Positions 1 through 13,000 of a stretch of DNA of 64,000 nt are shown piece by piece. Position 1 is the stretch's first letter. The number at the start of each line of letters is the position of its first letter. The stretch covers positions 33,031,938 to 33,095,937 of the forward strand of contig CM022670.1 of the NCBI GenBank assembly GCA_012295275.1, in the 5' to 3' direction. A program made the position numbers and the translations under genes. The stretch comes from Chrysomallon squamiferum (taxonomy: Eukaryota > Mollusca > Gastropoda > Neomphalida > Peltospiridae). Below the pieces are notes generated by a model. It saw only the letters and a program-made list of their open reading frames with translations, was not told where the DNA came from and searched no databases.

Positions 1-107
1 TCTCGTCGACATGAGAATTGCGCCTGAGCGCACCGATGCATCCGACAGGCTAGCAGTATTAATTGCATATTCCCAAGTCGTTGCTTATTTGGATAACAGT
101 GTAAAGG
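1..107 (+). other. Open frame at left edge, possible exon end
   Basis: Reading from base 2, the plus strand is open from the window edge to a stop near 183. An AAG|GTAAAA sequence at about 107/108 resembles a splice donor. The frame is free of low complexity and includes residues LVDMRIAPERTDASDRLAVL. This part is less AT-rich than its surroundings. I do not recognise the peptide, and a 35-codon open stretch is weak evidence. It could be the 3' end of an exon whose gene starts left of the window, or chance. Confidence 0.15.
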
Positions 108-1985
108 TAAAATGCCACCTATTCGTCACTGTACATAAGGGTATGTCGACTACAATACAGCACAACACTAATTTGTGTAACTAATTTCAAGCAACAATAA
201 TATCGATCCTACTCCCGCCTCGTGTGTATTGCACTTCAGAAATCATTCCGACATCTGCGAATATAAAGCCGGAGGGTGGGGAAACTCTAAAATTCTCTTA
301 ACAAGCTGGATGTTTAGGTCTGTCACCTTCCATCGAAATGCCAGGTTATTTTCAAATAGCGATGGACGTGTTGCCTTGGTAACGACTGGCGGGAAACGTC
401 TGAAGTCCAGCAAACCAATATTAGTCCATTGTTGAAAACGAGCGCTTAGATACAAGTGGGGAATATCAATGGTGAGCGGAAAACACGTATCGGTATTGGC
501 ATGCGTGTACCTTGAAATATGATGAAACATGGAGGAATGAATGATAGGCAGACAGATTGGTGATCGAGCGTCTCGATAATCGACCCCGGCACTTCATTAT
601 GGAGACGGATCTCCGTAGCAGCCAGTGACCGCGCGTGTTCTGCCCGCGCCAAATGTCGTCGAATGTGACAATGCCACCTCGGCTCCCGCTGCGATCTGGA
701 ATTACTTCTACCTACACACAGATATACCGTCACTGCAACACATTACTGAATACAGACCCGTTATGCAACGGGGTTGGATACCTTTCGCTGTGATTCGGGA
801 GATAACAAAACATCTGGTTGACACGGTGGAAATTCAATTACTGATTTTCTTGGTAATGGATTCAGAGAGCAGTGAAATCAGAAAGCGTTAACCTAGTTTA
901 GTAAATGACATATAGTCCGACTTTAGCTGAACAAGAAATGCTGGCCACTGCCATCTTTTACCAGCAATATGATGTTGATGTGAGGGATTGCAATTAATTG
1001 TCCTATGCCATTGGCGTGGAGTGCAGACGAAGGGCGAGTGGGCACGGAAGGCGAAGGAATCCATGCACTTAGTCTGGGTTCCAATTTTGGATGTGATCGT
1101 GGTGATGTTCTGTTGTGGACGACTTCAGGTAAGGACAGAATAATTAGAATTGCTACTTATTGAATTTTACTTGTATTATTATTTTTTTTCGGTATTAGCC
1201 ACGCCTCAACTGCAAATCCAATTGGAATAAAGCATGTCGGTCTTTTTATTATTATTAACGGCGACTGTTGCGCTTTTTGTTTGCCTGAGTATGTAATTAA
1301 AGTTGTTTGTCGTAAGTGCACCTTAGAATGACTCCTTCACCAGCAGTGTCATCGTCACCACCTTCAACTGGTATAAAATCAGACGGGCTTTGATCCAATC
1401 TTTATTGAGATAAATGCTCAGATCTCATTCTGTGATTGCCAGAACAGAGATAAACCAAAGGAGCGCAATCAATGTAGAGGTGACGAGGACACTGGTGGAG
1501 AAAAGAATTAGTAAAAGCAGCCCATATTGATGTTTCTTTCTGATTTAGCAATAATCTGTGATCGCGTGAACGAAGTGAAGCAACAAGAGACGCTGGTGTT
1601 TTTACACCTTCGTGTGGAACACGTATTAGAGGAATGTTGTTCAATATTATTAGACAAATACATCCAACATTATATACATTATACAGTTTATAGCATATTA
1701 AATGAAACTTGAATATCAACATGCAATAGATGAATGAGCTATAATATAGTTCATAGCATGTTAAATGAAACTTGAATATTAACAAAGAGAAGCTGAATCA
1801 GCGTCTTCTTTATTTGTGTGTATTAAATTACGTGTGGGAGTGTGCAGATGAGCCTGATAGCTTTTGTGTGAGAGAAAGTAGGCAAATATTGGTGAGTGTG
1901 TGGGAGTGAAAAGAACTGAAGTAGAATAAAATTCATATGCGTTATTTTATTCTGTAGAAACAGTAAGTTACGAAAAAAATATTTT
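108..1985. other. Intergenic, no gene recognised; one short direct repeat
   Basis: Mixed-composition sequence with several short ORFs on both strands, none resembling a known family. A roughly 30-bp direct repeat with core TTAAATGAAACTTGAATAT occurs at about 1690-1720 and again at 1754-1783. The stretch from about 230 to 900 is less AT-rich than average and could hide an unrecognised exon or an old repeat. Confidence 0.5.
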
Positions 1986-2078
1986 ATATATACATACATA
2001 CGTACATACATCCATACATCCATACATCCATATATACATACATACATACATACATACATACATACATACATACATACA

Positions 2079-2112
<34 letters not shown>

Positions 2113-2131
2113 CATACATACATACATACAT
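1986..2131. repeat. (TACA)n microsatellite, about 145 bp
   Basis: Nearly pure tetranucleotide TACA/CATA repeats, with a few TCCA variants at 2008-2030. The reverse strand gives spurious MYVC-type reading frames. Confidence 0.97.
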
Positions 2132-3019
2132 AGATATATTTATTTATTTTCAAACTGTCGACAATATCAATTTTGTCATTATTTATATAGTTAGTTTTTA
2201 TATATTCTATTATTTATTTTTTTAAATCGAATGAACTCATTTTCAAACCACATCTAGGCTTTGTTATCTTTATTTGAAAAACCGAATCCTATTACCATAG
2301 AAAAGCATTATTCTTCAATTCATTTCACCAAAGGCGGATTTATGAATGCTGCTGTGATGTAAATTTCAATTTAAGATGCAACGAAGCATTAAAGCCAATC
2401 ATTAGGTGTGCCACATGGCTTCGCAACATCGGTAAACACATCCGGTGGAAAAGCGTGATACAGTGCAGGCTTTTGGTGCGTCCCTTATAAACCATCGGCA
2501 CGCAGATAATATAATTGGTCATTCAAAACGTTGCTCTGGGTCTTCGTCTTCCCGCCCCCTCCACATACCACCATCCTTTGTGGCAGAAGCGAGAAACATC
2601 GTTAGAGAGTAAATTATCGTGAGTAATTATCACTGGCCGTATCTGACAAGAAAGTGCTTCTGATTACTGCTTCCATGGCAGTTTGGAAGATAATCTCCTA
2701 TAAATTGTCACTGCTAACCTGTTATTTCAGTAACACACAGTCTGATGAAAGAATCCCGCTATAAACTGTCACTTCAAACCTATATATAGATTCATCGGCC
2801 ACGTTGATTGTGGCGGTTTGGTGGTTAAGCCACTGCACATACGCTGGTAGGCAAGGGGCTCGTATCACACATCCAGCAATTAATTAAAATTGTAATTGCA
2901 GAAATACAAAGTTTATAATGTCCAGCGGTTACACTGAAATTTTTATTTTATTTTATATTTTTAATAATTTGATTTACGTTGTTATCATACTAAATAAATT
3001 TCACAACGGTAACTAAAGG

Positions 3020-3067
<48 letters not shown>

Positions 3068-4149
3068 CCTTCCCCATCTCACTCCCTCCTTCTCCCTCGC
3101 TCTCTCTCCCTTACTCTCTCTAAATATTTACATGTTTATGATTCATTTATGACTTTAGTTAAGATAAATAATATATATATATATATATATAAGACTACAG
3201 TTTTAATTACCTGTGTTAAAAAAGATACGTCGTTTATCGAACCCAGTCCGCAATATCATCAACGTCAGTGGATTACTTTCAGAAATATTGATTTACGAAA
3301 TTAGTAAAATGTATGTTCTCTCTGTGTTAGGTTATTACTTGCTAATAACAAACCATTATGACTGTTCGGTTATAGTTACTGAGAAAAATCCATAACTCTG
3401 TGCTGCAGCCCAATCCATTTAGAACTCACTATAAACTATTTAGTGCAGGTTTGCATTGTTCAAACCAATCACTTCGCTGTATTCTTCTGCGTTTATGAAA
3501 CGATGGGTAACAATATATATGGATAATTACACTCCTACATCATTTCCAGGCATATTAATAAAATCTAATGTTATCGAAAATTGTTTGAATTATTTGTATC
3601 TGTTTTGTGCAGACGATTTCTAATGGCTTTAACTGAGTCTAAATGAAGGGAATAAAGGGGATGGGTAAATAATTTCTAAAAACACTTTTAAAATGAAATG
3701 TTTCATCATAAATCAGATCTACAGAATTAAAGACGACATTAAGAAGTTTATAAGTGAGGGAGTCGGAGAGAAAAAAAAGTAGAAAAAATAGGGAGTAAGT
3801 AGAGAGAAAGAGAGAGAGACGAAGAAAAATATCATACATTTGTTTAGCTTCTGATTATCATTATATAAACTATATTTAGATAATAATTTTATAAAATATT
3901 GGATACAACTATAGTAATTAAAAAATGAAAATATAATAGCTATAATTAATATGTCACGAAAATTTTAGGAAGTGTGAAAGAAGGCTGCTTTTAAAAACCT
4001 TCCAGATTAGCATTTAATCAACGACAGTTTAAATTCAACAGGACATAAAACTACTCTGTAGTCTTCGTCACTAAGAGCCACCACTGTCGCGTGTTCCGAC
4101 TTAATACCAACAACACGCCAGTTCACTGTACTTCTGTGTGAGCAGGGAA
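2132..4149. other. Intergenic, with CT and AT tracts and a weak tRNA-like segment
   Basis: No gene seen. A (CT)n tract lies at 3022-3064 and an (AT)n tract at 3169-3190. At about 2812-2880 the sequence GGTGGTTAAGCC followed by a GGCTCG segment weakly resembles the 5' half of a tRNA-derived SINE. No B box is recognisable, so that call is tentative. Confidence 0.5.
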
Positions 4150-4232
4150 GATGTAGCCTTTGACACACCAAACACGAGTCGAACTTGCGACGTACAAAGC
4201 CTCGGGCCTGTTCACTATCAGTGAGCCACAGA
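4150..4232 (-). mobile_element. tRNA-derived SINE-like head
   Basis: On the minus strand there is a tRNA-like pol III promoter. An A-box-like TGTGGCTCACTGATAG lies at 4230-4215 and a B-box-like AGTTCGACTCG at 4185-4175. The roughly 30-bp gap matches tRNA-like spacing. The cloverleaf is not intact, so a degenerate tRNA-derived SINE is likelier than a functional tRNA. The extent of the body and tail is unclear; sequence at about 4080-4150 may belong to it. Confidence 0.45.
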
Positions 4233-5646
4233 CATCTCGTGAAAACAACGCAGTGTCGCTCGTCTGACGGGATCGTTTCCCAGGAGATTCCGTCACAGGA
4301 TGTTGTTTAGAATCCAGTTAAAGAACAAGTGTCTTACATGAATAAAATATGACTACAGCTTTGTTTTTATTTCATTGTGTCAGTTCTGTTTTACCACTGA
4401 CAGGACAAGCCATTTTTAGTAGTATGTGTTGTTCCTTTGCTGAAAAAAAAAATTTAAACGTCTTAATCCATGCAGATGGCACATAAGCTGAGTTGCCTAC
4501 AAAAATATCTTAAAGCCTGTGAAACACAATACTAAGTCTTTCTTTGATTATTAAATCATTTTTAAATCTTTCTGGAAGCTAAAATTTCAACGCTCAAGAG
4601 ATTTTCATTTTAAATTTATTTATTTTATCACGTTTTATTTTTGAAACATTTTTTTTTTTTTTTTTTTTTTTCCTTTTAAGTCCAAGATATTATTATTATT
4701 ATTATTATTTTTTTTTTTTTCACATCCAAGGAAGAACGTGAGCAATTATAAATCCGATGAGTCACGGATGGCACTCTGCGGCTCGTGTGCTTTTAACATC
4801 TTTGGGGAGGAGAAACAAAACAATTATGAGCGTGTTAAGCCGAAGAAAAAAGAGAAAAGCTTGTTGCCTTGGCACCAGGGGTTAGCCCTACGTCACTCCG
4901 GTGACATGATTGGTTGATTGAAGTTTGTCTCGTGTTGCTCAAATTATTCAGAACTAGAGGTTTAAGTTTTATTAAAGATAATAAAGAGTGCATTAGAAAC
5001 TCTCTCGCGTTTTATTTTCATATTATTTGGGACTAAAATATCTTTGTTATAATAATGTAGGTCTGGTGTTTCAAGCAATGGTCGTTTCCACAGTGCATTA
5101 AAACCATGCCTTAATTTACAACGTACGCACGCATGCGCACGTGGATATATGGAAAAACAATAAAAACAAACAGACTAACTAACTAACACTGGGATTTTCC
5201 TATACTAACCCCGACTTTAGAAATACGATTCCATCGCTAATCCGGTATAATTTGGCGAGCTAGTTACTCATTTTCCAGATCATTATCAGTCAGTCGTCCT
5301 TTCCATCAGGTTTTTCTGAGTCGCATCAACTACCAGCGCCATTTCTCAACTCCAAGAGAATAAGCATCCAGTACTGCGATTAATTAATTCCATGATATAA
5401 ATTAAGACATAAAAAAAAAAAAAAAAAAAATCTTTTTTATTTTTTATAAAATAAATGATAATTATTTTATTATATTTTACAAATATAATAAAATAATTAA
5501 TTAAAAACAATTATAACAACAGTAATGTAATAAATAAATATATGGTTTTATAACGCGTATCACAACCATTTTATTGTTTAGTTCATTAAAATTTAACATG
5601 AAATTTTAAATAATATTTCGGTGTTATAATTATATACATTAGACGC

Positions 5647-5673
5647 GTATGTATGTATGTATGTATGTATGTA

Positions 5674-5706
<33 letters not shown>
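5647..5706. repeat. Composite (TATG)n(TG)n(TA)n microsatellite
   Basis: Three adjoining simple repeats: about seven TATG units, then TG units, then TA units up to 5706. Confidence 0.95.
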
Positions 5707-6158
5707 TCGGAATATATTACAGTTTAAAAATGGCAACGTAGTCGGGTATTGGTCTTTCACATCTGGAAGAACATTCAGTCTCACCTTTTTGCAATAACTT
5801 TTCTTTCTTTTCGTTTCTTCTTTCTTCTTTTTCTTCTTCTTTTATTTTATTTTATTTTTTTGTTTGTATTTTTTGTTTGTTTGGGTTTTTTAAATGTACT
5901 TTAACAGTTACCACAGATTATTTCAATACATATAGCTGAGTCAATAAAATTACATTTAGCTATTTATTTTGAGAATATTATTCAATAGGTTACCACACTA
6001 ATTATTTAGGTGAGAAAATCGTTTATCGGTAAAAGGATATTTCCGATGGAAATTGTTTCTTTTCAATGGATATCAATATTACTCATTTCCATGCTAAGTG
6101 CAGCATGTGAGTCGGGGATTATTGTTTTATTGGCTTTGTTTTATTTTATTGTGTGTGA

Positions 6159-6195
<37 letters not shown>

Positions 6196-7044
6196 TATTA
6201 TTATTTACTAATGTTATTAGTATTTATTATTATTTATTTTATTTTATTCAACACATTTCATCAGATAACGAATTCTTGTTGAATTATAACATCCACTGCG
6301 TTAAACGTTAATACAATTTAAGAACGATTTCAAGAAACTTACTACGTAATGAGGTATGTACGTACGTAAGTAATTAAATACGAAACTAAGTAAGTAAAGT
6401 TAGCAGGTAAATAAGACAGGACGTAGGTTTAAATAGAAAGCATGAAGAAAGATAGACACGAAAACAGATTTATGTTAAATATTTGGAAATCTGTCTATTT
6501 CAGCCTTGTATTAAGTTATCTTGTATTATATTTACTGCATTGTATTGTATTGTATATCATATCTGTTTATTTATATACGTACATCAACAAAATCATTGTA
6601 AAATCTACCAAATAATCGAACAACCTTGCCATTTCTGCGATGACAACGTATGTGTATAACAAAACTCGTACATCAATGATTACAGTATAATGGCCTTTTA
6701 TTATGTTTTACGTATTTGTTTAGAATATTCCCCCAGCTTGTATTACTGTTATTAGCGACTAAAATGCCACCTCTTATAATGGATAGCCGAGTTAAGTGAC
6801 AGCGAAATCATATCTGGCTGAAATCTCACGCTAGTCATTAAGCTGTCGTGTTCAGAGACTAAAGTATGAAATATCTCCATAAATAATGTAACAGTCTTTC
6901 AAGTTTTTCACTGCAACATTCCTGGGAAAAAAGACAACTCGATTGACAGAACAAAGCTGTTGTGACGGTAATCAACAAAAAAAAACAACAACCCCAAAAC
7001 AAATAATGGCGACAATAAAAGGAACAGTCATCATTCCAAATACA

Positions 7045-7085
<41 letters not shown>

Positions 7086-7102
7086 TGATGATGATGATGA
7101 TT
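7045..7102. repeat. (AAT)n-(GAT)n microsatellite
   Basis: About 13 AAT units run directly into about 6 GAT units, as if one derives from the other by point change. Confidence 0.95.
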
Positions 7103-8060
7103 GTAGTGATGATTATTTTTTCTGAAAAAGAAATAGGTAGCATTTACAAATGGACACTGTGCCTGCAAGAACAGTTATATTTATATTTAAATTATGATTT
7201 CGACTTCTCAGAGCCGAATTCTGTGTCAACAATTTCAGACGAGGAGGAAATGTTGGTAAAAAATAATGACCTCGTTTTTAATGAAGAATATCGAATCGAT
7301 TAATATATTTGTCTTAAGGGAGGTTCATGCAACGAAACATTATCTTAAGAGTAGCTGTCTATAATTTCAAGCTCACAAAATAACGTCTATCCCTAAAAGA
7401 GAAAGAAAAGAAAACAAACATCGCGTTCGGTTTTGTTCCTGACGCGGCTTAACGCAGAAAGAAACTAATGTGGGTATTTTTGTTCTTGTCTCTAGTTTTC
7501 TAGTGGCTTAATTCCATAAATAGACTGCTGTCAAATTTACCTGTTATTGATAGAGCACAGGAAAATCAATGTCAGTCCAGGCCAGTACTGCCGCTCCACA
7601 GTCTATGAGCTAAAACGAAGCTGACCATGCCAAGGCAGCTGGCTTATTTTAACTCGGAACGGTCACTAGCTTGCCATGGAATCACGTGCACTCTATGCCT
7701 TATCGATTAGTCGAGACTAACCAACTGTTTGTACACCGGAACAAGAAGGTGGTGATTCAGCTCTCGCGCGTTAAGGGTTCTCGAGTGTTGCCTAGTATGT
7801 AGAAACAGAAACCGTGGCCTTAATGATGCAGTTGTCGCATTTGTCACCTGGTATCCAGTAACAAGAATGTAGTCTTAGCACTGTGGTAGTCTTGCCTGTT
7901 GTTTCATATTCATGAACGATGGCATGGCCTTAACGTTACTGCAGTTTTGTCTAACGCACAGAATTCAAGAAGGGAAACGTAGCCTTAGCGATGTTGTATT
8001 CTGTGTTGCCTCAGTATCGACGTAGTATCTAGTTACAAGAGTCATCTTAGCGTTGTAACA

Positions 8061-8113
8061 TTATTTAGCATTATATTTTGTTGGTGATTATTTAGCATTA
8101 TATTTTGTTGGTG

Positions 8114-8114
<1 letters not shown>
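8061..8114. repeat. Perfect 27-bp tandem duplication
   Basis: Two identical 27-bp copies, 8061-8087 and 8088-8114, each starting TTATTTAGCATTATATTTTG. They abut the CA microsatellite. Perfect identity suggests a recent event inside the older 55-bp array. Confidence 0.95.

Positions 8115-8161
<47 letters not shown>
8113..8161. repeat. (CA)n microsatellite
   Basis: About 24 CA units with one AA interruption near 8131. Confidence 0.96.
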
Positions 8162-8165
<4 letters not shown>

Positions 8166-8430
8166 GCCATATTTTTTCATTTCCTGTACATTAAAAAACA
8201 AGTCAGAGTTTTGTGAGATTACTTTTAATTCATAAACGATATTAATAACTTGTGACAGACACTACTTTTTTGTCGCTTGGTATTCCATAACTACAATATG
8301 GCTTTGGCGATGCAGTTGTTTTATCTGTCGCCTAGTATCCATGAACAAGAATGTAGCTTAAGTGATGTAGTAGTCTGATCTGTCACGTAATGTCAAGTAT
8401 TTGAACATGGTAGTCTTGTTTCTTGCCTGG

Positions 8431-9378
8431 TTTTTTAGGGACAGGAAAGTGGCCTCTTTTTTCCTGGAATATGTTATAATGTCATAGAAATAAAATCTTT
8501 CAAGATGTCGAATTAGTTTCTTCAGTAGACTGTATGAAACCATTAGTATTCGAAAATGAATAACAAAAATAGAATTATCATTATCAACATCATCATCATC
8601 ATCATTATTTTGTATTATCCTGATTTGTCGTTCCTCCAGACACCTCCCTTTTTTTCAGAAACTAAATAATTATAATAATAACTTCAAATTCTCGTCAACA
8701 CCAGTCGGATACACATGTACGTACTTAACGACATATTCCTGACGGATATCAAACGTCGCAAATTGATACACGAACGTGAGAATTTGATAAAGAAGATGTG
8801 AAGCAGTGTTAATGTTCAGATCGGAACATCACGTTTTAGCTCTAGTTTCTGTAGCAATGAACCTGACCCTTACAAAGCCGCGAAGATAAAAATTGTATTA
8901 GTTTCTGCATCAGGATATCTGATTTTATGTATCATTTTGTTTAGCAGCACGCAAATAACGTGATCGTTATGAGACACAGGAGATAAAAAGTCTGTTAGGA
9001 TTTGTGAAAGGATCTGCAATATTACTTATTGTTTTGGTAAAGAATGTAAGTCAATGGTCACGATGAGGCATTATGGAAGTGTAATGATGTTAGTGTTCAC
9101 GACTGACCAACAGCTTTGTCAAGAAATTGTGCTAAAAGAAAGAAATTTGTGAATTTTGTTTTTATCTTACAGAGTATGTATAAAAAATTCATTAACAATC
9201 CGACGGTTAAGAAAAACAGGCTTTATAACTTCGGTTCTACAATGTTTTATTTTTTTTATTTATTAAATCGGTTCAGAAAATCATTGTTATTCATTACTAT
9301 TTTAGATATGGATAATTTACATGGCACTGGCTAAAACAGAAACTTGATGAAACATATGTTTAATTACATAAGTTTAAA

Positions 9379-9429
<51 letters not shown>

Positions 9430-10085
9430 ATGCCACACAGCAACCAGAACACTTTTAAAAAAATCTCAGATACATTACTTAATTTCGATCAGTATACATC
9501 TATTGTTAAAACAAACACTGCGAGTAAATTCAGTTCATTCTCTGATCGGGACACGTTGCACAGATCCGATATTTTTGCATGGATGACTGAGACGGTAGAA
9601 TTAACCAGAAAGTGTTTTGCTTAATGTTGATACTTTCCAGCAGAGTAATGATTTGCACTGATGATATATTTGAATTATCGAAGATGTTTACATAAAATGC
9701 TCCTAATTAACTTTAGTGAAACACCTTGCTTTTATTACCTTCCTTGTTGTTGGCTTTCTGAAAGAAATGCTCAGTTTGATTATAATTATATGTGGTCTTG
9801 TATTTTGATACACGAACATCCAGTTACGTATTTTCTGAAGCGAAAATATGCCGAGTACTAAAGCAATACGCAGGATATCTGTGTGAAAATAAAGTAGTGT
9901 CTATCAAAACACTGACTGGTTTTTTAATGTACAGGAAATGAAAACATATGGCATATACATGTGTGTATGCGTGTGTGTGTAACGTCTTTGAAGACCAATG
10001 TATTGAATCACCGACAATATATAATATTAAATAATGTTACAATGCATATGGTAACGTTTAAAGAAAAGAAAAAGACACAGAGAGA
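8431..10085. other. Intergenic, no gene seen; (CA)n at 9389-9428
   Basis: AT-rich sequence with short non-convincing ORFs. A CT/CA dinucleotide tract lies at about 9379-9428. Nothing else is recognisable before the TTAGGG array begins. Confidence 0.55.
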
Positions 10086-13000
10086 GGGTTAGGGTTAGGA
10101 TTAGGGTTAGGGTTAGGGTTAGGGTTAGAGATAGGGTTAGGGTTTAGGTTTAGGTTTAGGGTTATTTAAATTTTATTATGACTTATCATAATGTGTAAAA
10201 TACTTTTAGGATCACGATTAGAAGTAGCGTTACCATATGAAATAAGGGTTGGGTTTTGAGTAGCATTAGGTTTAGGAGTTAGGCTAGGGTTAGGGGTAGG
10301 TTAGGGTTAGGGTGAGGGTTATTTAAGTTTATTAGGAGTCTTATGATAATCTGCAAAACAGTTTTATCATCAGGGTTAGTACTAGTGTTAGCATTAGAAT
10401 TAAGTTTAACGACTTCGTTAGTGTTAGGTTTAGAGTTAGGGGTAATGTCTGAGTTAGGGTTAGGGTTATTTAAAGTTTATTTTGAGTTTACTGATAATGT
10501 GCAAAGCAGTTTTAGGATGAGATTTAATAATAAGATTTAAGTTTAGTTCCTTCGTTAGGGTTAGGTTTAGGGCCTGAGTTAGGGTTAGGATTTGGGGTAA
10601 AGTTAGGGTTAGTGTTTGGGTTAGGCTTACGGTTAAAATAGTTTTAGGATCATGGTTAGAAATAGTCTTAGCATAAGGATGAAAGTTAGGCATTTGTTTA
10701 GCGTTAGAATTAGTGTTAGGGCTTGACCTTAGGGTCAGGGTTAGGATTAGGGTTAGGGTTATTTAAATTTTATTGTGACTGTTATGATAATGTGAAAAAA
10801 AAAATTAGTATCACGATTAGAAGAAGCGTTAGCATATGAATTAAGATTGGGGATTTGGATAGCATTAGGTTTAGGATTTCGGCTAGGGTTAGGGTTAAAG
10901 TTAGGGTTAGTGTTAAGGTTATTTAAAGTTTATCATGAGTCTTATCATAATCTGAGAAACAGTTTTATCATACGGGTTAGTACTAGTGTTAGGAACAGAA
11001 TTACGTTTAACGACTTCGTTAGTGTTAGGTTTAAGTTTATGATTATGGTTAGGTTTTGGGCTAAGATATGGGTTAGTGTTTTGTTAGGCTTAGGGTTATA
11101 ATAATGTGCAAAATAGTGTTAGGATCATGGTTAGAAATATTCTTAGCATAAGGATGAAAGTTAGGCATTTGTTTAGCGTCAGAGTTAGAGTTAGGCTTGG
11201 CCTTAGGGTCAGGGTTAGGATTAGGGTTAAGTTTATTTAAATGTTATTATAACTGTTATCATAATGTGTAAAATACTTTTAGGATCACGTTTAGAAGTAG
11301 TGTTAGTATATAAATTAAGGTTGTGGATTTGGGTAGCATTAGGTTTAGGAGTTGGGTTAGGGTTAGGGTTACTTTTAGGTTTAGGGTTAGGGTTAGGTTT
11401 ATTTAAATTTTATTATGAGTGTTATGATAATATGTAAAATACTTTAGGATCACGATTAGAAGTAGCGTTATCTTATGAATTAAGGTTAGGGATTTGGGCA
11501 GGATTAGGTTTAGGTTTTGGGCTAGTGTTAGGGTTAGGGTTAGGGTTAGGGTTAAGGTTAGGGTTAAAGTTAATTAAAATTTATTATGATAATATGTAAA
11601 ATACTTTTAGGATCACGATATGAGTTAGGCTAGGGTTAGGGGTGGGTAGGTTAGGGTTAGGGTTATTTAAAGTTAATTATGAGTCTTGTGATAATGTGCG
11701 AAACAGTTTTACAATCAGTGTTAGTACTATTGTTAGTAATAAAATTAAGTTTAACGACATGGTTAGTGTTATATTTATATTTAGGGTTAGGGTTAGGGTT
11801 AGGTTTAGGCTTAAGGTTATGGTTAGGGTTAGTGTGAAGGATTTTTAAAATGTATTATGAGTCTTATTATCATCAGGGTTACTACTAGTGTTAGCATTAG
11901 AATTAAGTTTAACGATTTCGTTAGTGTTAGGTTTAGGGTTACGGTTAGGATTACGGTTAGGGCCAACATTAGGGTTAGGCTTTGGGCTATGATAATGTGC
12001 AAAATAGTTTGAGGGTCATGGTTAGAAATTATCTTTGCATAAGGATGAACGTTAGACACATGTTTAGCATTAGAGTTAGTGTTAGGGCTTGTCTTTTGTG
12101 TTAGGGTTAGAGTTATTTAAAATTTTATTATGAGTGTTATGATAATGTGTAAAATACTTTTAGAATCACGTTTAGAAGTAGCTCTAGCATATGAATTAAG
12201 GTTTCGGAGTTGGGTTAGGGTTAGTGTTCGGTTTAGGGTTAGGGTTAGGGTTATTTAAAGTTTATTATGAGTTATGATAATCTGCAAAACATTTTTATCG
12301 TGAGTATTAGTACTATTGTTAGCATTAGTATTAACTTTAACGACTTCGTTAGTGTTACGTTTCGAGTTAGGGATGAGACTAGTTTAGGGTTAGGGTTAGG
12401 GTTAGGATTTGGGTTGTTATTTAACGTATATTATGAATTTAAAGATAATGTGCAAAACAATTTTAGGATGAGGGTTAAAAATGGTGTTAGCATAACAGTT
12501 AAGTCTACTTCCTTCGTTAGGATTAGCTTTAGGTTTAGGGTTAGGGTTATGATAATGTGTAAAATAGTGTGAGAATCAGGGTTAGAACTAATCTTTTCAT
12601 AAGGATGAAGGTTAGGCACTTGGTTAGCTAGGGATTGGCCTTATGGTTAGGGTTGGTGTTAGGGTTATTTAAATTTTATTATGAGTGTTATCATAATGTG
12701 TAAAATACTTTTAGGACCACGATTAGAAGTAGCGTTAGCATTTGAATTAACGCTGGGGATTTTGGTAGGAGTAGGTTTCGGAGTTTGGCTTAGGTAAGGA
12801 TTAGGGTTAGGGTTAGTTAAAGTTTATTAAAGTTTAGTAAAGAGTCATGATAATTTGTGAAACAGTTTTATCCTCAGTGTTAGTACTAGTGTTAGCAATA
12901 GAATTAAGTTTAATGACTTCGTTAGTGTTAGGTTTAGGGTTAGGGTTAGGGTTTTGCTTAGAGTTAGGATTTGGGCTAAGGTTAGGTTTAGTGTTTGGGT

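Larger units (their letters stand above)
4233..7729. other. Intergenic, simple repeats only
   Basis: No gene recognised. Contents include poly(T) at 4649-4671, (ATT)n/poly(T) at 4689-4720, poly(A) at 5411-5430, a composite TATG/TG/TA tract at 5647-5706, (ATT)n at 6163-6206 and (AAT)n(GAT)n at 7045-7102. An open frame of about 60 codons just after the last repeat (to 7303) contains an acidic stretch, but it begins inside the repeat and I could not assign it. Confidence 0.55.
7730..8430 (+). repeat. Degenerate minisatellite, about 55-bp unit, interrupted
   Basis: Units of about 55-57 bp recur at about 7785, 7841, 7896, 7951 and 8012, then at about 8271, 8326 and 8381. Each combines a TTGCCTAGTATCCA-like segment, an AACAAGAATGTAG-like segment, a CTTAGCGATG-like segment and a GTTGTNTTATCTGTCG-like end. 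The array is split at 8061-8260 by an inserted stretch made of a perfect 27-bp duplication, a CA tract and unique sequence. Divergence between units is high, so the array is old. Confidence 0.7.

Noticed and set aside
1402-1785. 127-codon minus-strand frame
   Set aside because: Its N-terminal half is the translation of a direct repeat (core TTAAATGAAACTTGAATAT) and the rest has no recognisable family.
4150-4232. Functional tRNA gene
   Set aside because: A- and B-box-like motifs are present but the stems do not pair fully by eye; a SINE remnant fits better.
7082-7303. Frame with acidic segment after the GAT repeat
   Set aside because: Its Met codons come from the GAT tract; only about 60 codons are unique and no splice or family support was found.
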